Positions 48,230-57,487 of a stretch of DNA of 64,000 bases are shown in pieces. The notes beneath the pieces were generated by a model. That model saw only the letters and a list, made by a program, of their open reading frames with translations. It ran no database searches and was not told where the DNA came from. The translations under genes and the position numbers were made by a program. The DNA is from Oscillospiraceae bacterium (GTDB lineage Bacteria > Bacillota > Clostridia > Oscillospirales > JAKOTC01): contig DAOPZJ010000002.1 of the NCBI GenBank assembly GCA_035353335.1, positions 50,757 through 114,756 of the forward strand, written 5' to 3'. Within the stretch, counting starts at the first letter, position 1. Every line of letters begins with the position of its first letter.

Positions 48230-49247
48230 CGGTTGTGTCTCCTCCGTTCTCTTGGTCTCGCAGGAGCTTCTCAACGCTGCGCGTGAAATATTCCAGCTCC
48301 GCAATCATATTTTTGTAATCGATCCTTATCGGAGCGATGATACCGAGTTTTGCGGGCGACTCCGGGTCGCCGTATTGGGAAGTAAGTAACGCTGAGCCGA
48401 ACAGCTGCGGCAGGGGAATTTCGGGGCCGATCGCTACCCCGATGCCCGGGTTTCGGTTTTTGAGTAAATCGGCTAAAATCCGGTGATTGGCCAACATATG
48501 CAGCAGCTCGCGCAGTTGAACCGTGTCGTAATCGGGCAGTGCGAACAGATTTTGCTCACCTGCGAGATTGATCTCGGGCGCACCGAGCACCGAGATGGTC
48601 TCGGCCAATGCATCGGTGAATTCGGTCAGTTCAAACAGGTATTCGCCCTCGCGCATTCCGAGTGTCTGGATCAAAGCGGCGTTCAGGTCTCCGGCGGCAA
48701 TTCCCGCAAAAGTCACCGATGCAGCTTGTGAAAAACGCTCTAGCGCGGCTTCGGACGGACGTCTTCTGCACCGCACCGGGCAGTTGGCGACTCTGCCGCT
48801 CTCGGTGACCGTAATCACCGTAAAGATTTGATCCGAGATCGGAATCACACGCACACAGGCGATCTTGTCGGCAGCTCGTTCTCTGGCTGATAAGGTCGGA
48901 AATCCGACCAGTTCCGATAACGCTTTCCCTGCATTCTTGCCGGGATTACTGTCGGCGGCGAGCTCTTTGACGGCTTCGTCGATCAGCTTTTTGCGTACCG
49001 GCGCAGAGCGTTTCCCCGTAATGCCGTCGACGTAAATCCGGTAAGCTTTGACGGTCGGGACGCGGCCCGCAGAGGTATGCGGCTGTTCGAGAAAACCCAT
49101 ATCGCACAATGCAGCCATTTCATTTCGGATTGTGGCGGAGGAGATGGTGTTGCCGAATGCCTCCGCAATTGCCTTTGAGCCGACCGGCTCGCCGGTATTG
49201 ATATATTCCTCGACCACCGTCATCAGGATCGCAAGTTTTCTGTCCAT
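48222..49247 (-). CDS. hrcA: Heat-inducible transcription repressor HrcA
   Basis: HrcA binds CIRCE to hold down chaperone genes; GroE keeps it active. The 341-aa product has the winged-helix N-terminus (VVEEYINTGEPVGSKAIAE and SSATIRNEMAALCDMGFLEQ) and the HrcA core domain with HTSAGRVPT and YRIYVD. It is the first gene of the chaperone operon and sits 20 bp after the CIRCE element, so it represses itself. Confidence 0.97.
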   Translation of the reverse strand: MDRKLAILMTVVEEYINTGEPVGSKAIAEAFGNTISSATIRNEMAALCDMGFLEQPHTSAGRVPTVKAYRIYVDGITGKRSAPVRKKLIDEAVKELAADSNPGKNAGKALSELVGFPTLSARERAADKIACVRVIPISDQIFTVITVTESGRVANCPVRCRRRPSEAALERFSQAASVTFAGIAAGDLNAALIQTLGMREGEYLFELTEFTDALAETISVLGAPEINLAGEQNLFALPDYDTVQLRELLHMLANHRILADLLKNRNPGIGVAIGPEIPLPQLFGSALLTSQYGDPESPAKLGIIAPIRIDYKNMIAELEYFTRSVEKLLRDQENGGDTTDG

Positions 49248-49266
49248 CTGTCTTCACCGCCCTTTG

Positions 49267-49293
49267 TTAGCACTTATTTCTCGGGAGTGCTAA
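49267..49293. promoter_or_regulatory. CIRCE operator of hrcA-grpE-dnaK-dnaJ
   Basis: TTAGCACTT, a 9-bp spacer and GAGTGCTAA match the CIRCE consensus TTAGCACTC-N9-GAGTGCTAA with one mismatch. It overlaps the predicted transcription start. Confidence 0.96.
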
Positions 49294-49302
49294 GTCCCAT
49301 TT

Positions 49303-49331
49303 AATTTACCACTGCTGTTTGCGATTGTCAA
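49303..49331 (-). promoter_or_regulatory. Sigma-A promoter of the hrcA operon
   Basis: On the minus strand TTGACA (49331-49326), a 17-bp spacer and TAAATT (49308-49303) place the start near 49296, at the edge of CIRCE. Confidence 0.85.
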
Positions 49332-49367
49332 GTATTTCAATGCAGGAGTGAACCGTGTTTACCCGTA

Positions 49368-51836
49368 TCACAAGATACTTTTTACTTCCGCTCCGAACAC
49401 CAGCTTCCCATCTTCCGAACTGCATTTTACAATGTCACCGGGTTTAAATTCGCCGGACAAAATGCCCTCCGCTACCCGGTCTTCGACTTCGTTTTGAATC
49501 ACCCGCCGAATGGGTCTTGCGCCGTAAATCGGATCAAATCCGGCTTTCGCAATATTTTCAATCGCTCCGTCGGAAAAGTCGAGTGAAATACCGTTCTGCT
49601 CGGTTCTGGAGCAAAGGTTTTTGAGCATCAGACGGGCAATATCGCAGATTTGCGGTTCGGTCAGCCGGTCAAAGACGATAATATCGTCGACACGGTTCAA
49701 GAACTCAGGCCGGAACGCGCGTTTCAGCTCCTCCATGACCGCCTGTTTGAGATCGACCCGTTCGTCAACTTGGGTGAATCCGAGTGAGCGCTGTTTTTCA
49801 ACCAATCGCGACGCGCCGACATTGGAAGTCATGATGATAACTGTGTTTCGAAAGTCGACTTTGCGCCCCTGCGAGTCGGTCAGGAAACCGTCTTCGAGTA
49901 CTTGAAGCAGTATATTGAAAACATCAGGATGGGCTTTTTCAATTTCATCGAACAAAACCACGCTGTAGGGTTTCCGGCGAATTTTTTCGGTCAGCTGCCC
50001 GCCTTCTTCATATCCGACATAGCCGGGCGGCGAACCGATCATCTTGGAGACCGTATGCTTCTCCATATATTCGGACATATCCAGCCGGATCATCGCACGC
50101 TCGTCGCCGAATAACGACTGCGCAAGCGCTTTGCAGAGTTCGGTTTTGCCAACGCCGGTCGGACCGAGGAAGATGAAGGAGCCAATGGGACGGTTGGGGT
50201 CTTTGAGTCCGCTTCTGCCTCTTCGAATGGCCTTGGCAACCGCGGTAACCGCGGCTTCCTGCCCGATGATGCGCTCATGCAGACGGCCTTCGAGATTGAT
50301 GAGCCGCTGCCCTTCTTCTTTGGTCAGTTCGGAAACCGGCACACCGGTCCAGCTGGAAACGATCGCCGCGATATCTTCCCGGTCGACCGAGAGTCTGGTC
50401 TCGGCGCGTTCGCGTTCCCAGTCGCCGCGCTTTTTATCCATCTCGGCATGCAGTCTCTTCTCGTCATCGCGCAGAGCGGCAGCACTTTCGAAGTTTTGCT
50501 GTTTGACCGCGTTCTTTTTTTCCTCTTCGATCATCTCGAGCTGTTGTTGAATCTGCTTGAGTTCGGGCGGTTCGGAAAGTCCCGCAAGCCGCACTTTTGA
50601 GGCGGCTTCGTCGATCAGGTCGATGGCCTTGTCGGGTAAAAACCGGTCGGCGACATAGCGCGTCGAGAGTTTAACCGCGGCTTCCAGCGCCCCATCGGTG
50701 ATTTTGACTTTATGATGGGCTTCATAGCGGTTGCGAAGGCCCTTTAATATTTCAATCGAATCTTCCTGCGAGGGCTCGCCGACAGTTACGGGCTGGAAGC
50801 GGCGTTCGAGCGCCGCGTCCTTTTCAATGTGCTTTCGGTATTCGGACAGAGTCGTCGCGCCGATCACCTGCATTTCGCCTCTTGACAGAGCGGGTTTCAG
50901 GATGTTGGCGGCGTCCACCGAGCCCTCCGCCGCGCCCGCGCCGATAATGGTATGCAATTCGTCAATAAAGAGAATGATGTTGCCCTCTTTTTTGATCTCT
51001 TCCATCGCCTTCTTCAGGCGTTCCTCAAAGTCGCCGCGATACCGAGTCCCTGCGACCATTGCGCCCATATCCAGCGAAAAAATCCGCTTGTTTTTCAATT
51101 GATCGGGCAAAACACCCTCAATGATTTTTTGGGCAAGCCCCTCAATTACCGCGGTTTTGCCGACACCCGGTTCACCTACGAGGCAGGGATTGTTTTTGGT
51201 GCGGCGGGATAAAATCTGAATAATCCGCTGGACTTCCTGCTCACGCCCGATGACCGGGTCGAGTTTCCCCTCTTTTGCCGCCGCGGTCAGATCGCGTCCG
51301 AACTGTGCCAGCATCGGGGTGTTGCCGGTGGGTTTCCCCGAGGGATGTTCGTTGCTTCCGGCGGGAGGTTCCTCGCCGGAGTAGGGCTCCTGTTCGGGAG
51401 TGCCGCCGTTCTGCGCGAGTGCGCCGACAATGGTCTGCGGGTCGATGCCGAGTTTTTTCAAAATCGAAATTGCCATGTTGTCGCGCTCCGCACATAAAGC
51501 CAACAGCAGATATTCGGGCACTACATAATTTCCGCCCGAGTTTCGGGCGATGGTCATCGCGGCCTCGACGATATATTTGCTGCGCGGGGTCAGATCAGCC
51601 GGGCTGAGATTGGTCGGCATGCCTCTTCCGACGGCGGATCCGATGATCTCACCCACTTTTTCGGCCGTGATGCCGTTTTCGCCGAGCAGCTGCCCCGCAT
51701 ATCCGCTCTCGGGGCTCGCCAGCGCCGCCAGCAGATGCTCGCTGCCCACATAAGTGTGCCCCATCTGCATAGCCAGGTCGATCGCGGCGCTCATAACCTC
51801 GTTCGCTTTATTGTTAAATCCGCCGAAGACGTACAT
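49368..51836 (-). CDS. clpC: ATP-dependent Clp protease ATPase subunit ClpC
   Basis: ClpC is the Hsp100 unfoldase that, with adaptors such as McsB, feeds proteins to ClpP. The 822-aa product has the double Clp-N domain (about residues 1-150), AAA1 with Walker [10 protein letters not shown], a middle domain with the UvrB/C motif ([17 protein letters not shown]) that marks ClpC against ClpB, AAA2 with GPTGVGKTE, and the Clp C-terminal domain. AAGGAG precedes the ATG. It is the last gene of ctsR-mcsA-mcsB-clpC, and no clear terminator was seen before hrcA. Confidence 0.96.
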   Translation of the reverse strand: MYVFGGFNNKANEVMSAAIDLAMQMGHTYVGSEHLLAALASPESGYAGQLLGENGITAEKVGEIIGSAVGRGMPTNLSPADLTPRSKYIVEAAMTIARNSGGNYVVPEYLLLALCAERDNMAISILKKLGIDPQTIVGALAQNGGTPEQEPYSGEEPPAGSNEHPSGKPTGNTPMLAQFGRDLTAAAKEGKLDPVIGREQEVQRIIQILSRRTKNNPCLVGEPGVGKTAVIEGLAQKIIEGVLPDQLKNKRIFSLDMGAMVAGTRYRGDFEERLKKAMEEIKKEGNIILFIDELHTIIGAGAAEGSVDAANILKPALSRGEMQVIGATTLSEYRKHIEKDAALERRFQPVTVGEPSQEDSIEILKGLRNRYEAHHKVKITDGALEAAVKLSTRYVADRFLPDKAIDLIDEAASKVRLAGLSEPPELKQIQQQLEMIEEEKKNAVKQQNFESAAALRDDEKRLHAEMDKKRGDWERERAETRLSVDREDIAAIVSSWTGVPVSELTKEEGQRLINLEGRLHERIIGQEAAVTAVAKAIRRGRSGLKDPNRPIGSFIFLGPTGVGKTELCKALAQSLFGDERAMIRLDMSEYMEKHTVSKMIGSPPGYVGYEEGGQLTEKIRRKPYSVVLFDEIEKAHPDVFNILLQVLEDGFLTDSQGRKVDFRNTVIIMTSNVGASRLVEKQRSLGFTQVDERVDLKQAVMEELKRAFRPEFLNRVDDIIVFDRLTEPQICDIARLMLKNLCSRTEQNGISLDFSDGAIENIAKAGFDPIYGARPIRRVIQNEVEDRVAEGILSGEFKPGDIVKCSSEDGKLVFGAEVKSIL

Positions 51837-51859
51837 TTTAAATCTCCTTACAGTTACTT

Positions 51860-52900
51860 TTACGTTTGTTTTTCATTCATTATGTTTCGAACCGTCTCAG
51901 CCCGCAGTGAATCCCTTTCGGCAACTGTGAGTTTTTTTCCGCTCTTCGCTGCCAGGGTCGCGGGACCGGTCAGCGCAATCAGCTTGCCGGGCGCGCCGAG
52001 ATCGATTTTCTCTCCTTTATAGACGCTGCAGGCAACACCGAGCCGAAGATACGAAGCCATTTCGATCGCCTCGTCGCCTGAAAGCATGCGCGCCGTGCGC
52101 AAAATGCCCAGCGAGCGCCAAATTTTATCCAGTACCTCCGGTTGAACGATCAGGCGTTTGCGTTCTTCCTCCTCGGTGGCGATGATCTGTCTGACCACCG
52201 TCGAGAGGTTATCGATTGCATTCTTTTCGGAAATGCCCAATGTGATTTGGTTCGAAATTTGGAAGAATCCGCCTTTGATGTCCGAGCCTTCGCCGTAGGC
52301 CCCGCGTACCGTGAAGCCGAGGCGCGAAACCGTCTCCGCCAACCGCCCGACCGTGCCGAACGCCAGCATCGCAGGTAAATGGAGCATCACCGAAGCACGC
52401 AGGCCGGTACCCAAATTTGTCGGACATTCGGTCAAATAGCCGAGCCGCTTGTCATAGGCGAATCCAAGCTGTTTATCGAGCATATCGTCGATCTCGTCGG
52501 CAATTGCATACGCGTTTTCAAGCTGTAAACCGGACGCAAGCGCCTGAATGCGGACGTGGTCTTCCTCGTTGATCATAATCGAGATCGAATGATCTTTGGA
52601 TAAAATCAAAAATCCGCCTGCGCCCGCTTCCGCGAATTCGGGGCTGACAAGGCGCCTTTCCGCCAAAGAAAAAGCCGCCTCACCGTTGAGTTTTCCCATA
52701 TCGATGATATCAAATTCCTCGGCTCGTTCACCGAATGCCCCTTTGAACCCGGCGATGACTTTTTCGGCCGCCTCGGTTTTATGTTTGACGTCGAGCAGCT
52801 GCGGGAACGGAATATCGCACAGATTTCGCGCAAGCCGGATGCGGGTCGAAATTACGACGGGCTCGTTTGCGCCGGCCTCGTTATACCATTTCTCTTTCAT
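51860..52900 (-). CDS. mcsB: Protein arginine kinase McsB
   Basis: McsB phosphorylates arginine residues, marking proteins for ClpC-ClpP and inactivating CtsR. The 346-aa product is a phosphagen-kinase fold: VVISTRIRLARNL near the N-terminus binds nucleotide, INEEDHVRIQ and CPTNLGTGLRASVM supply the catalytic Glu and active-site Cys regions, and RGAYGEGSDIKGGFFQISNQ follows. It lies between mcsA and clpC in one operon. Confidence 0.96.
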   Translation of the reverse strand: MKEKWYNEAGANEPVVISTRIRLARNLCDIPFPQLLDVKHKTEAAEKVIAGFKGAFGERAEEFDIIDMGKLNGEAAFSLAERRLVSPEFAEAGAGGFLILSKDHSISIMINEEDHVRIQALASGLQLENAYAIADEIDDMLDKQLGFAYDKRLGYLTECPTNLGTGLRASVMLHLPAMLAFGTVGRLAETVSRLGFTVRGAYGEGSDIKGGFFQISNQITLGISEKNAIDNLSTVVRQIIATEEEERKRLIVQPEVLDKIWRSLGILRTARMLSGDEAIEMASYLRLGVACSVYKGEKIDLGAPGKLIALTGPATLAAKSGKKLTVAERDSLRAETVRNIMNEKQT

Positions 52901-52935
52901 ATCAAATCATTCCTTTCGAAGGGAATCAAATTCTG

Positions 52936-53484
52936 TCAAACAGATTCATTTTTTTCCAACGCTTTGATCTCGTCGCGTAAAGCCGCCGCCTGTTCATATT
53001 CCTGCGCAACGACCGCCTTGGCAAGACGCGCCTTGAGATCTTCGATTTTATCTTCTTTGGTCGGAACACGCGCAGACGAAGGTTTTTCATCCGCTTTTTT
53101 CTCCGTCTCGGAGGGTTCATCGGTCTTCGCCGCATTCTCTCTGACCGTACCGGCTTTTCCGACGTGTCCGGTTTTGCCGTGGATTTTTTGAAGCGTCGGG
53201 AGCAGCTGCGGGTAAAACTCCTCGTAGCAATTCGGGCAGCCGGCTTTTCCGGTGCGAGTAAAATCGGCGAATGTACTGCCGCAAACCTTGCATTTGGCTG
53301 CGGGATTTGTTCCGACAAAATCGGAAAAGATGCCGCCGAGCATGCTGCCGAAGACGCTGCCCATCGTGCCGAGTCCCTTTTTAGCTGCGCATTCGGCGCA
53401 TAAATGCTGTACAGTCACGTGGCCGTTGATGTTTCTTGTGAGGGTCGTATTGGCCTCGTTTTTCTTGCAGTTCTCGCAAAGCAT
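52936..53484 (-). CDS. mcsA: McsA, zinc-binding activator of McsB
   Basis: McsA activates the arginine kinase McsB in the CtsR stress response. The 182-aa product has two pairs of CxxC zinc sites, CENC...CAEC at the N-terminus and CKVC...CPNC near residues 70-95, and a C-terminal UVR motif (LAKAVVAQEYEQAAALRDEI). The ATG at 53484 (MLCENC) is 11 nt after AAGGAG; the in-frame GTG at 53496 is too close to that site. The start of this gene lies just past the ctsR stop. Confidence 0.94.
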   Translation of the reverse strand: MLCENCKKNEANTTLTRNINGHVTVQHLCAECAAKKGLGTMGSVFGSMLGGIFSDFVGTNPAAKCKVCGSTFADFTRTGKAGCPNCYEEFYPQLLPTLQKIHGKTGHVGKAGTVRENAAKTDEPSETEKKADEKPSSARVPTKEDKIEDLKARLAKAVVAQEYEQAAALRDEIKALEKNESV

Positions 53485-53492
53485 AGAAATGA

Positions 53493-53951
53493 TCACTCCT
53501 TACTGCCGATCTTGATGAATAATTGTTTTGCGATGGATGCCCGCAGGACATCACGCATCTGCGGATCCGCGGGTTTTAACGCGTTGTCGCTGCAGGCTGC
53601 CAATATCAATTCGGCTTCCTGTACCGTCAACAGTCCGTTGAAACCGAGCGATTGTAAAATGGCGCATAAGCTCTGCATATCTACGGCATCCGCCAGCGAA
53701 TTGACGATATGCATCAGCATCAGGTTTTTTTCGGAACTCACCCGCGTGATCCGAATATAACCGCCGCCGCCTCGTCTGCTGAGCACCACATATCCGTTTT
53801 CGGGTGTAAACCGGGAGGCGATGACATAGTTGATCTGACTCGGCACGCAGCCGATCAAAGCCGCCAAATTATTGCGTTGGATTTCGGTCTCACCGTCGGA
53901 TTTCTCGAGAAGATCGAATATTTGTTTGGCGATCCTGTCGGACAGTGTCAT
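53493..53951 (-). CDS. ctsR: Transcriptional repressor CtsR
   Basis: CtsR represses clp and its own operon through a heptad direct repeat and is released on heat by loss of binding and by McsB. The 152-aa product has the helix-turn-helix with RNNLAALIGCVPSQINYVI, the wing SRRGGGGYIRI that reads DNA, and the C-terminal McsB contact domain. It is the first gene of ctsR-mcsA-mcsB-clpC, with GGTCAA repeats and a promoter upstream. Confidence 0.96.
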   Translation of the reverse strand: MTLSDRIAKQIFDLLEKSDGETEIQRNNLAALIGCVPSQINYVIASRFTPENGYVVLSRRGGGGYIRITRVSSEKNLMLMHIVNSLADAVDMQSLCAILQSLGFNGLLTVQEAELILAACSDNALKPADPQMRDVLRASIAKQLFIKIGSKE

Positions 53952-53983
53952 CGTTTCGTCATCCTCTCATATCAAGGTTTGCC

Positions 53984-54000
53984 TTTGACTTACCTTGACC
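53984..54000 (-). promoter_or_regulatory. CtsR box near the ctsR start
   Basis: On the minus strand GGTCAAGGTAAGTCAAA matches the CtsR consensus RGTCAAA-NAN-RGTCAAA with one mismatch in the first half and one in the centre. It lies between the promoter and the gene. Confidence 0.8.
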
Positions 54001-54011
54001 TTTATGGTGCT

Positions 54012-54041
54012 ATTATACCTTCCCTGACCTTTAATTTTCAA
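54012..54041 (-). promoter_or_regulatory. Promoter of ctsR-mcsA-mcsB-clpC
   Basis: On the minus strand TTGAAA (54041-54036), an 18-bp spacer and consensus TATAAT (54017-54012). CtsR boxes flank it on both sides. Confidence 0.75.
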
Positions 54042-54056
54042 GGTCAAATAAGGTCA
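54042..54056 (+). promoter_or_regulatory. Second, partial CtsR box upstream of the promoter
   Basis: GGTCAAATAAGGTCA has a perfect first heptad (GGTCAAA), a correct NAN centre (TAA), and a second half matching five of seven positions once GT is added. With TGACCTT at 54025-54031 it also forms an inverted repeat, TGACCTT-N8-AAGGTCA. Confidence 0.6.
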
Positions 54057-54208
54057 GTGTGTTCTGCGCGAACACGATGGCTCGTATCCGCGCAGAACAA
54101 CGGTCCCGTTTCTGACTTTATCTTCTTTTTTCTCTGTTTTTGATATTTTATCTTTAGATATTCTTGAATTATGAGGGATACTGCGCGGTTCGCGCTGTCC
54201 GTCAGAGG

Positions 54209-54721
54209 TCAAAGGTCCAGCCATTTCTGGAAATCCCCGCACAGTTCTCTTGCCACTTCGGTGCTTGCAGCCTCCGTGATGATTTTAATGGTTTTGCCGT
54301 CGGCTGAAGGGCGTACGGTGATCCAGCCCGCGCCGGTCGGCATCGCAACGCCGCGCTCTGTACGCACACCGCCGTCTCTGGCGAGCAATTTTCCGAGGAT
54401 ATGGGCGCTTCCGCCCTCGATGACGGTGTCCTCCGAATAGACGGCGACCTCGGGCAGAGATTCAGCAGCCCGCATCAGTTCACCGCTGTTTCCGGTGCAG
54501 GAAAGCGCATAAATCAATGCGCTGATGCCGTCGCATGACCATATGCAGGTCTCTCTGCAGGCGATCTGGCGGTAGACCCGCTTTCCGAACCGCTCGCCGA
54601 TTTTTTCAAGCACCCTCGGCGCCGAATGCGTTACCACGACGTCTGCGCCGTTTTGAAAATCATATGCGGCGCAGACGGCAACAATCTGTTCATTTTTCAA
54701 AATAATTTCACCGCGCGGCTG
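54209..54721 (-). pseudogene. C-terminal phosphomutase fragment separated by a frameshift
   Basis: This reading frame continues the upstream nucleotidyltransferase/phosphomutase gene after a -1 shift. It reads GEIILKNEQIVAVCAAYDFQ and ends with GWITVRPSADGKTIKIITEA, the shape of the phosphomannomutase C-terminal domain (consensus R.SGTEP), followed by a terminal acidic and hydrophobic helix. It has no start codon with a ribosome-binding site of its own. It is most likely the lost C-terminus of the 54697-56451 gene, either by mutation or sequencing error. Confidence 0.75.
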
Positions 54722-56451
54722 ATATTGGATTCGGTACCATCCGCAGTGAAATTGAAAGATGTGTCTCCGCCGCTTTTGCCGCCCAGCTGCATAAAAATCT
54801 TGGCTGCCGTTTCGGCAACGACGGAATTTTTGCAAAAAAAGCTGCCCGAAAAATCAATCACCCGATTCGGCAGAGACGAGATCAACCGATTCTCCCACAA
54901 AGCCGAAACCCCGGACATGATCTCCGGAAGCCGCACGATACCGCCTTTGGTCGGCGCCGCATTTCGTGATATCAGCGGCTCGATTTGTTTTTGAAGCGAA
55001 TTCGGAATCGTTGCACCGACGAATTTGATCCCCTGGCCATACCCGCCGACCAAAATGCCCATTGCAGCCCCGCTTTCGGTGACCGCAAAGGACAATTGCC
55101 CGGCGAACATCACACCGGTGTCGTAGACCTGCCCGCCCTCAGCCAAAATTCCGGCGGTCAGCGCTTGCTTGTGGATATAAGAGGCGTTTAAGCCATCATC
55201 TGCGACACAGACGGGGCGGTCGCCGCAGGCAGTGACAAGCGCCTGCCCGAGCCGCAGGCAAAATTGAGGCGTAATTACGGTTCCGAGACGACCTGCAATC
55301 ACGTTATCCCCGATCTCCGGTAATTGCGGTGCGGTTTTCTCGGGCGTTTCGACCATGATAGTCTCGTCCGGCACAACTTCAAATTCCTGCAAAACTACGC
55401 CTTCTCCGAGGACCGCATCGTCCCCGAGCAGCGACCGCGGCCCGATTACCGAACCGTTCGCTGCCGTCGCATTCCTTCCGATACCGCCTCCGTCACAGAC
55501 TACGCAGCCGCGCGACAGTGAATTTTCTCCGATTACGGCTCCATCCATCATCACACAGCCGGACGTGCGCGCATGTGCGCCGATGATCACGTTATCACCG
55601 ATGATCGAGTTTTCGCCGATCACAGCGCCGTCACCGATTCGGGCCCCTCTGCCGATATAGCAAGGCGCGTCAATTGAAAAATTACCCTTCGGTTTACCCT
55701 CCGAATAAATACATCCGGCGATACGCTCCCCCTCGACTTCGCACTCAACTTTACCGTTTATCAAATCACGCTGCGCTTCGACGAAAGACGTAATATCTCC
55801 GATATCGCGCCAATAACCGTCACTCCGATACGCATACAACGAGTTTTTCGTGACTAACGAAGGAAATACATCCCGGGAAAAATCAGAAAAAATGCCCGCT
55901 TTAATGCTTTTACAGCATAATCCGGACAAAATATAAATACCGGTGTTGGCCATATCGGTGAAGGCATCGCTCCACCCCGGTTTCTCCAAAAATCCGCGCA
56001 CCTGCCCGTCCGTGCCGATATCGGCAAGACCGTATTCGCGCGGGTCGCTGACTCTGCGCGTGATGATTGTGGCATCCGCTCCTTTTTCCCGGTGATAAGC
56101 AATTGCTGTTGTCAAATCGATATCGCAAAGCGCGTCGCCGCTGATGACGATGAATTCTTCATCGATATCGCCGACCGCGCTCCTGACCCCACCGGCCGTG
56201 CCGAGCGGGGTCTTCTCGACAATAAAGTTCAATTTTATTCCTGCAAAGGTTCCGTTTTTAAAGTGTTCGATGATCTTCTCGGACTGATACCCGAGCGTCA
56301 GCCAGGCCTCATTTACCCCGTGTTTTTCGAGCAGTTTGAGGATATATTCCAGTACCGGCTTTCCGCAGAGCTTGAGCATCGGTTTGGGCATATCCGCTGT
56401 CAGCGGCCTCAGCCGCCTGCCCTCGCCGCCCGCCATGATAACCGCTTTCAT
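54697..56451 (-). CDS. Nucleotidyltransferase/phosphomannomutase-like fusion protein, truncated by frameshift
   Basis: The 584-aa product begins with a sugar-1-phosphate nucleotidyltransferase (MKAVIMAGGEGRRLRPLTADMPKP with the G.G.R motif; about residues 1-230), followed by left-handed beta-helix hexapeptide repeats (IGDGAVIGENSIIGDN, about 250-360), and then phosphohexomutase-like domains (from about residue 385). The catalytic Ser motif of mutases (TASHNP) is missing: the corresponding stretch reads GILVGGYGQGIKF, so the mutase part looks inactive. The frame closes at 54697 just after the mutase DGT loop, and the following sequence continues in the -1 frame (54721-54209). The ribosome-binding site GGAGG lies inside a hairpin. 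It is related to GDP-mannose or glucose-1-phosphate pathway enzymes; the substrate is not certain. Confidence 0.75.
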   Translation of the reverse strand: MKAVIMAGGEGRRLRPLTADMPKPMLKLCGKPVLEYILKLLEKHGVNEAWLTLGYQSEKIIEHFKNGTFAGIKLNFIVEKTPLGTAGGVRSAVGDIDEEFIVISGDALCDIDLTTAIAYHREKGADATIITRRVSDPREYGLADIGTDGQVRGFLEKPGWSDAFTDMANTGIYILSGLCCKSIKAGIFSDFSRDVFPSLVTKNSLYAYRSDGYWRDIGDITSFVEAQRDLINGKVECEVEGERIAGCIYSEGKPKGNFSIDAPCYIGRGARIGDGAVIGENSIIGDNVIIGAHARTSGCVMMDGAVIGENSLSRGCVVCDGGGIGRNATAANGSVIGPRSLLGDDAVLGEGVVLQEFEVVPDETIMVETPEKTAPQLPEIGDNVIAGRLGTVITPQFCLRLGQALVTACGDRPVCVADDGLNASYIHKQALTAGILAEGGQVYDTGVMFAGQLSFAVTESGAAMGILVGGYGQGIKFVGATIPNSLQKQIEPLISRNAAPTKGGIVRLPEIMSGVSALWENRLISSLPNRVIDFSGSFFCKNSVVAETAAKIFMQLGGKSGGDTSFNFTADGTESNISRAVKLF

Positions 56452-56459
56452 AAATAAAC

Positions 56460-56504
56460 AAACCTCCCGTGTTTTCGGTATTATTTCCGAAACACGGGAG
56501 GTTT
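56460..56504 (-). promoter_or_regulatory. Hairpin that ends the LRR gene and hides the next ribosome-binding site
   Basis: On the minus strand an 18-bp stem (AAACCTCCCGTGTTTCGG with its complement, one bulge) and an 8-nt loop. The 3' arm contains GGGAGG, the Shine-Dalgarno site for the gene at 56451. TTTGTTT follows, so it may both terminate transcription and limit translation. Confidence 0.7.
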
Positions 56505-56519
56505 ATGACTTGATGAAAA

Positions 56520-57461
56520 TCAGTGCAGCGTGCAAATCACCTTGCCGCTTGCAATTTCGACGAGATTTTTGCCGTCCATTTTATAATAAGTATTATCGGG
56601 GCTTACGGTGATTTTTGAGAGTTTCTCACAGCCTTCGAACGCGGTCGGATCGATCGAATTGATTGATTTAGTCACATTGATACTCTTCAGGTGTTTACAG
56701 TCAGAGAAGCTTCCGGCGCTGTATTGATAGACATTTTCCGGAAATTCAAGATTCTCGGCTGCACAGCCTGCGAAGGCATAAGATCCGATAAACTCAAGCT
56801 CCGAAGAGAATGTAATGCTTTTCAACGACGTACAGCCGGAAAAACAATCCTTCAGAATTGCAAGCGGGTAACCTCCTGAAAAAGTCACGCTCTCCAGTGC
56901 TGTGCAATCCTTGAAAGACCCGGTAGACATCGCAACCACATCGCCGCCGACCGTGACTTTTTTCAATGCGGTGCAGCCGGTGAAGGCATATTCGCCGATC
57001 CCCGTCACGCCGTCCTCGACTACGAGCTCGTTGATGTCGGTGTTGTTTTGATAAGCATAAGTTTCGACTTCCTCGATCATTGAAGGTACGGTCAACCGTA
57101 CAAACCGACCGTCGTTCAACCGGTTGAGCGCGGTAATTTTCTCGTCTTGATAAGTGATCGCATAATTCTCCTCGATGTGGAGAATCTCGTTTTCAAAGGT
57201 CAGTCTGCAGGTATACACGGTTTGGCCCTGCTTGTCTTTCGCCGCTTTTTCGGTCTTGACGGCAGTCAAGGAGAGCATTTGCGCATACATGTCCTTTTCG
57301 ATGGCTTTGATCGAATCGGGCATCATGTTTTCGTAATATCCGGCAGTTTTAAGGTCTTTTTTCAGCCGATCGGGTTCGGGACCCTTTACGGCGCAGCCGG
57401 AGAGCACGAGCCCCGCGCACAAAAGCAGAATGCTCAGTGAAAGGGAGACGGTTTTTTTCAT
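56520..57461 (-). CDS. Leucine-rich-repeat (BspA-like, LRR_5) lipoprotein
   Basis: A 313-aa surface protein with a lipoprotein signal peptide (LSGC, Cys at about residue 23). Residues 25-110 are a helical/beta N-terminal region with KTEKAAKDKQGQTVYTCRL. From about residue 135 on it has 5-6 BspA-type leucine-rich repeats of about 23 residues (IGEYAFTGCTALKKVTV, FKDCTALESVTF, FSGCTSLKSITF, FAGCAAENLEF, FSDCKHLKSINV, FEGCEKLSKITV). Such repeats mediate binding to proteins or host surfaces. It is part of a short minus-strand cluster with another lipoprotein upstream (26-bp gap). Confidence 0.85.
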   Translation of the reverse strand: MKKTVSLSLSILLLCAGLVLSGCAVKGPEPDRLKKDLKTAGYYENMMPDSIKAIEKDMYAQMLSLTAVKTEKAAKDKQGQTVYTCRLTFENEILHIEENYAITYQDEKITALNRLNDGRFVRLTVPSMIEEVETYAYQNNTDINELVVEDGVTGIGEYAFTGCTALKKVTVGGDVVAMSTGSFKDCTALESVTFSGGYPLAILKDCFSGCTSLKSITFSSELEFIGSYAFAGCAAENLEFPENVYQYSAGSFSDCKHLKSINVTKSINSIDPTAFEGCEKLSKITVSPDNTYYKMDGKNLVEIASGKVICTLH

Positions 57462-57487
57462 AAGTTCACTACATTTCTTTTACGATT

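Noticed and set aside
54697..54721. Programmed -1 frameshift at the nucleotidyltransferase/phosphomutase junction
   Set aside because: No X-XXY-YYZ slippery heptamer in the right frame and no obvious stimulatory structure were found.
54209..54835. Separate gene of 208 codons after the nucleotidyltransferase
   Set aside because: Its first part is out-of-frame sequence of the upstream gene, and its remaining part is the missing C-terminal mutase domain, so it is a frameshifted continuation.
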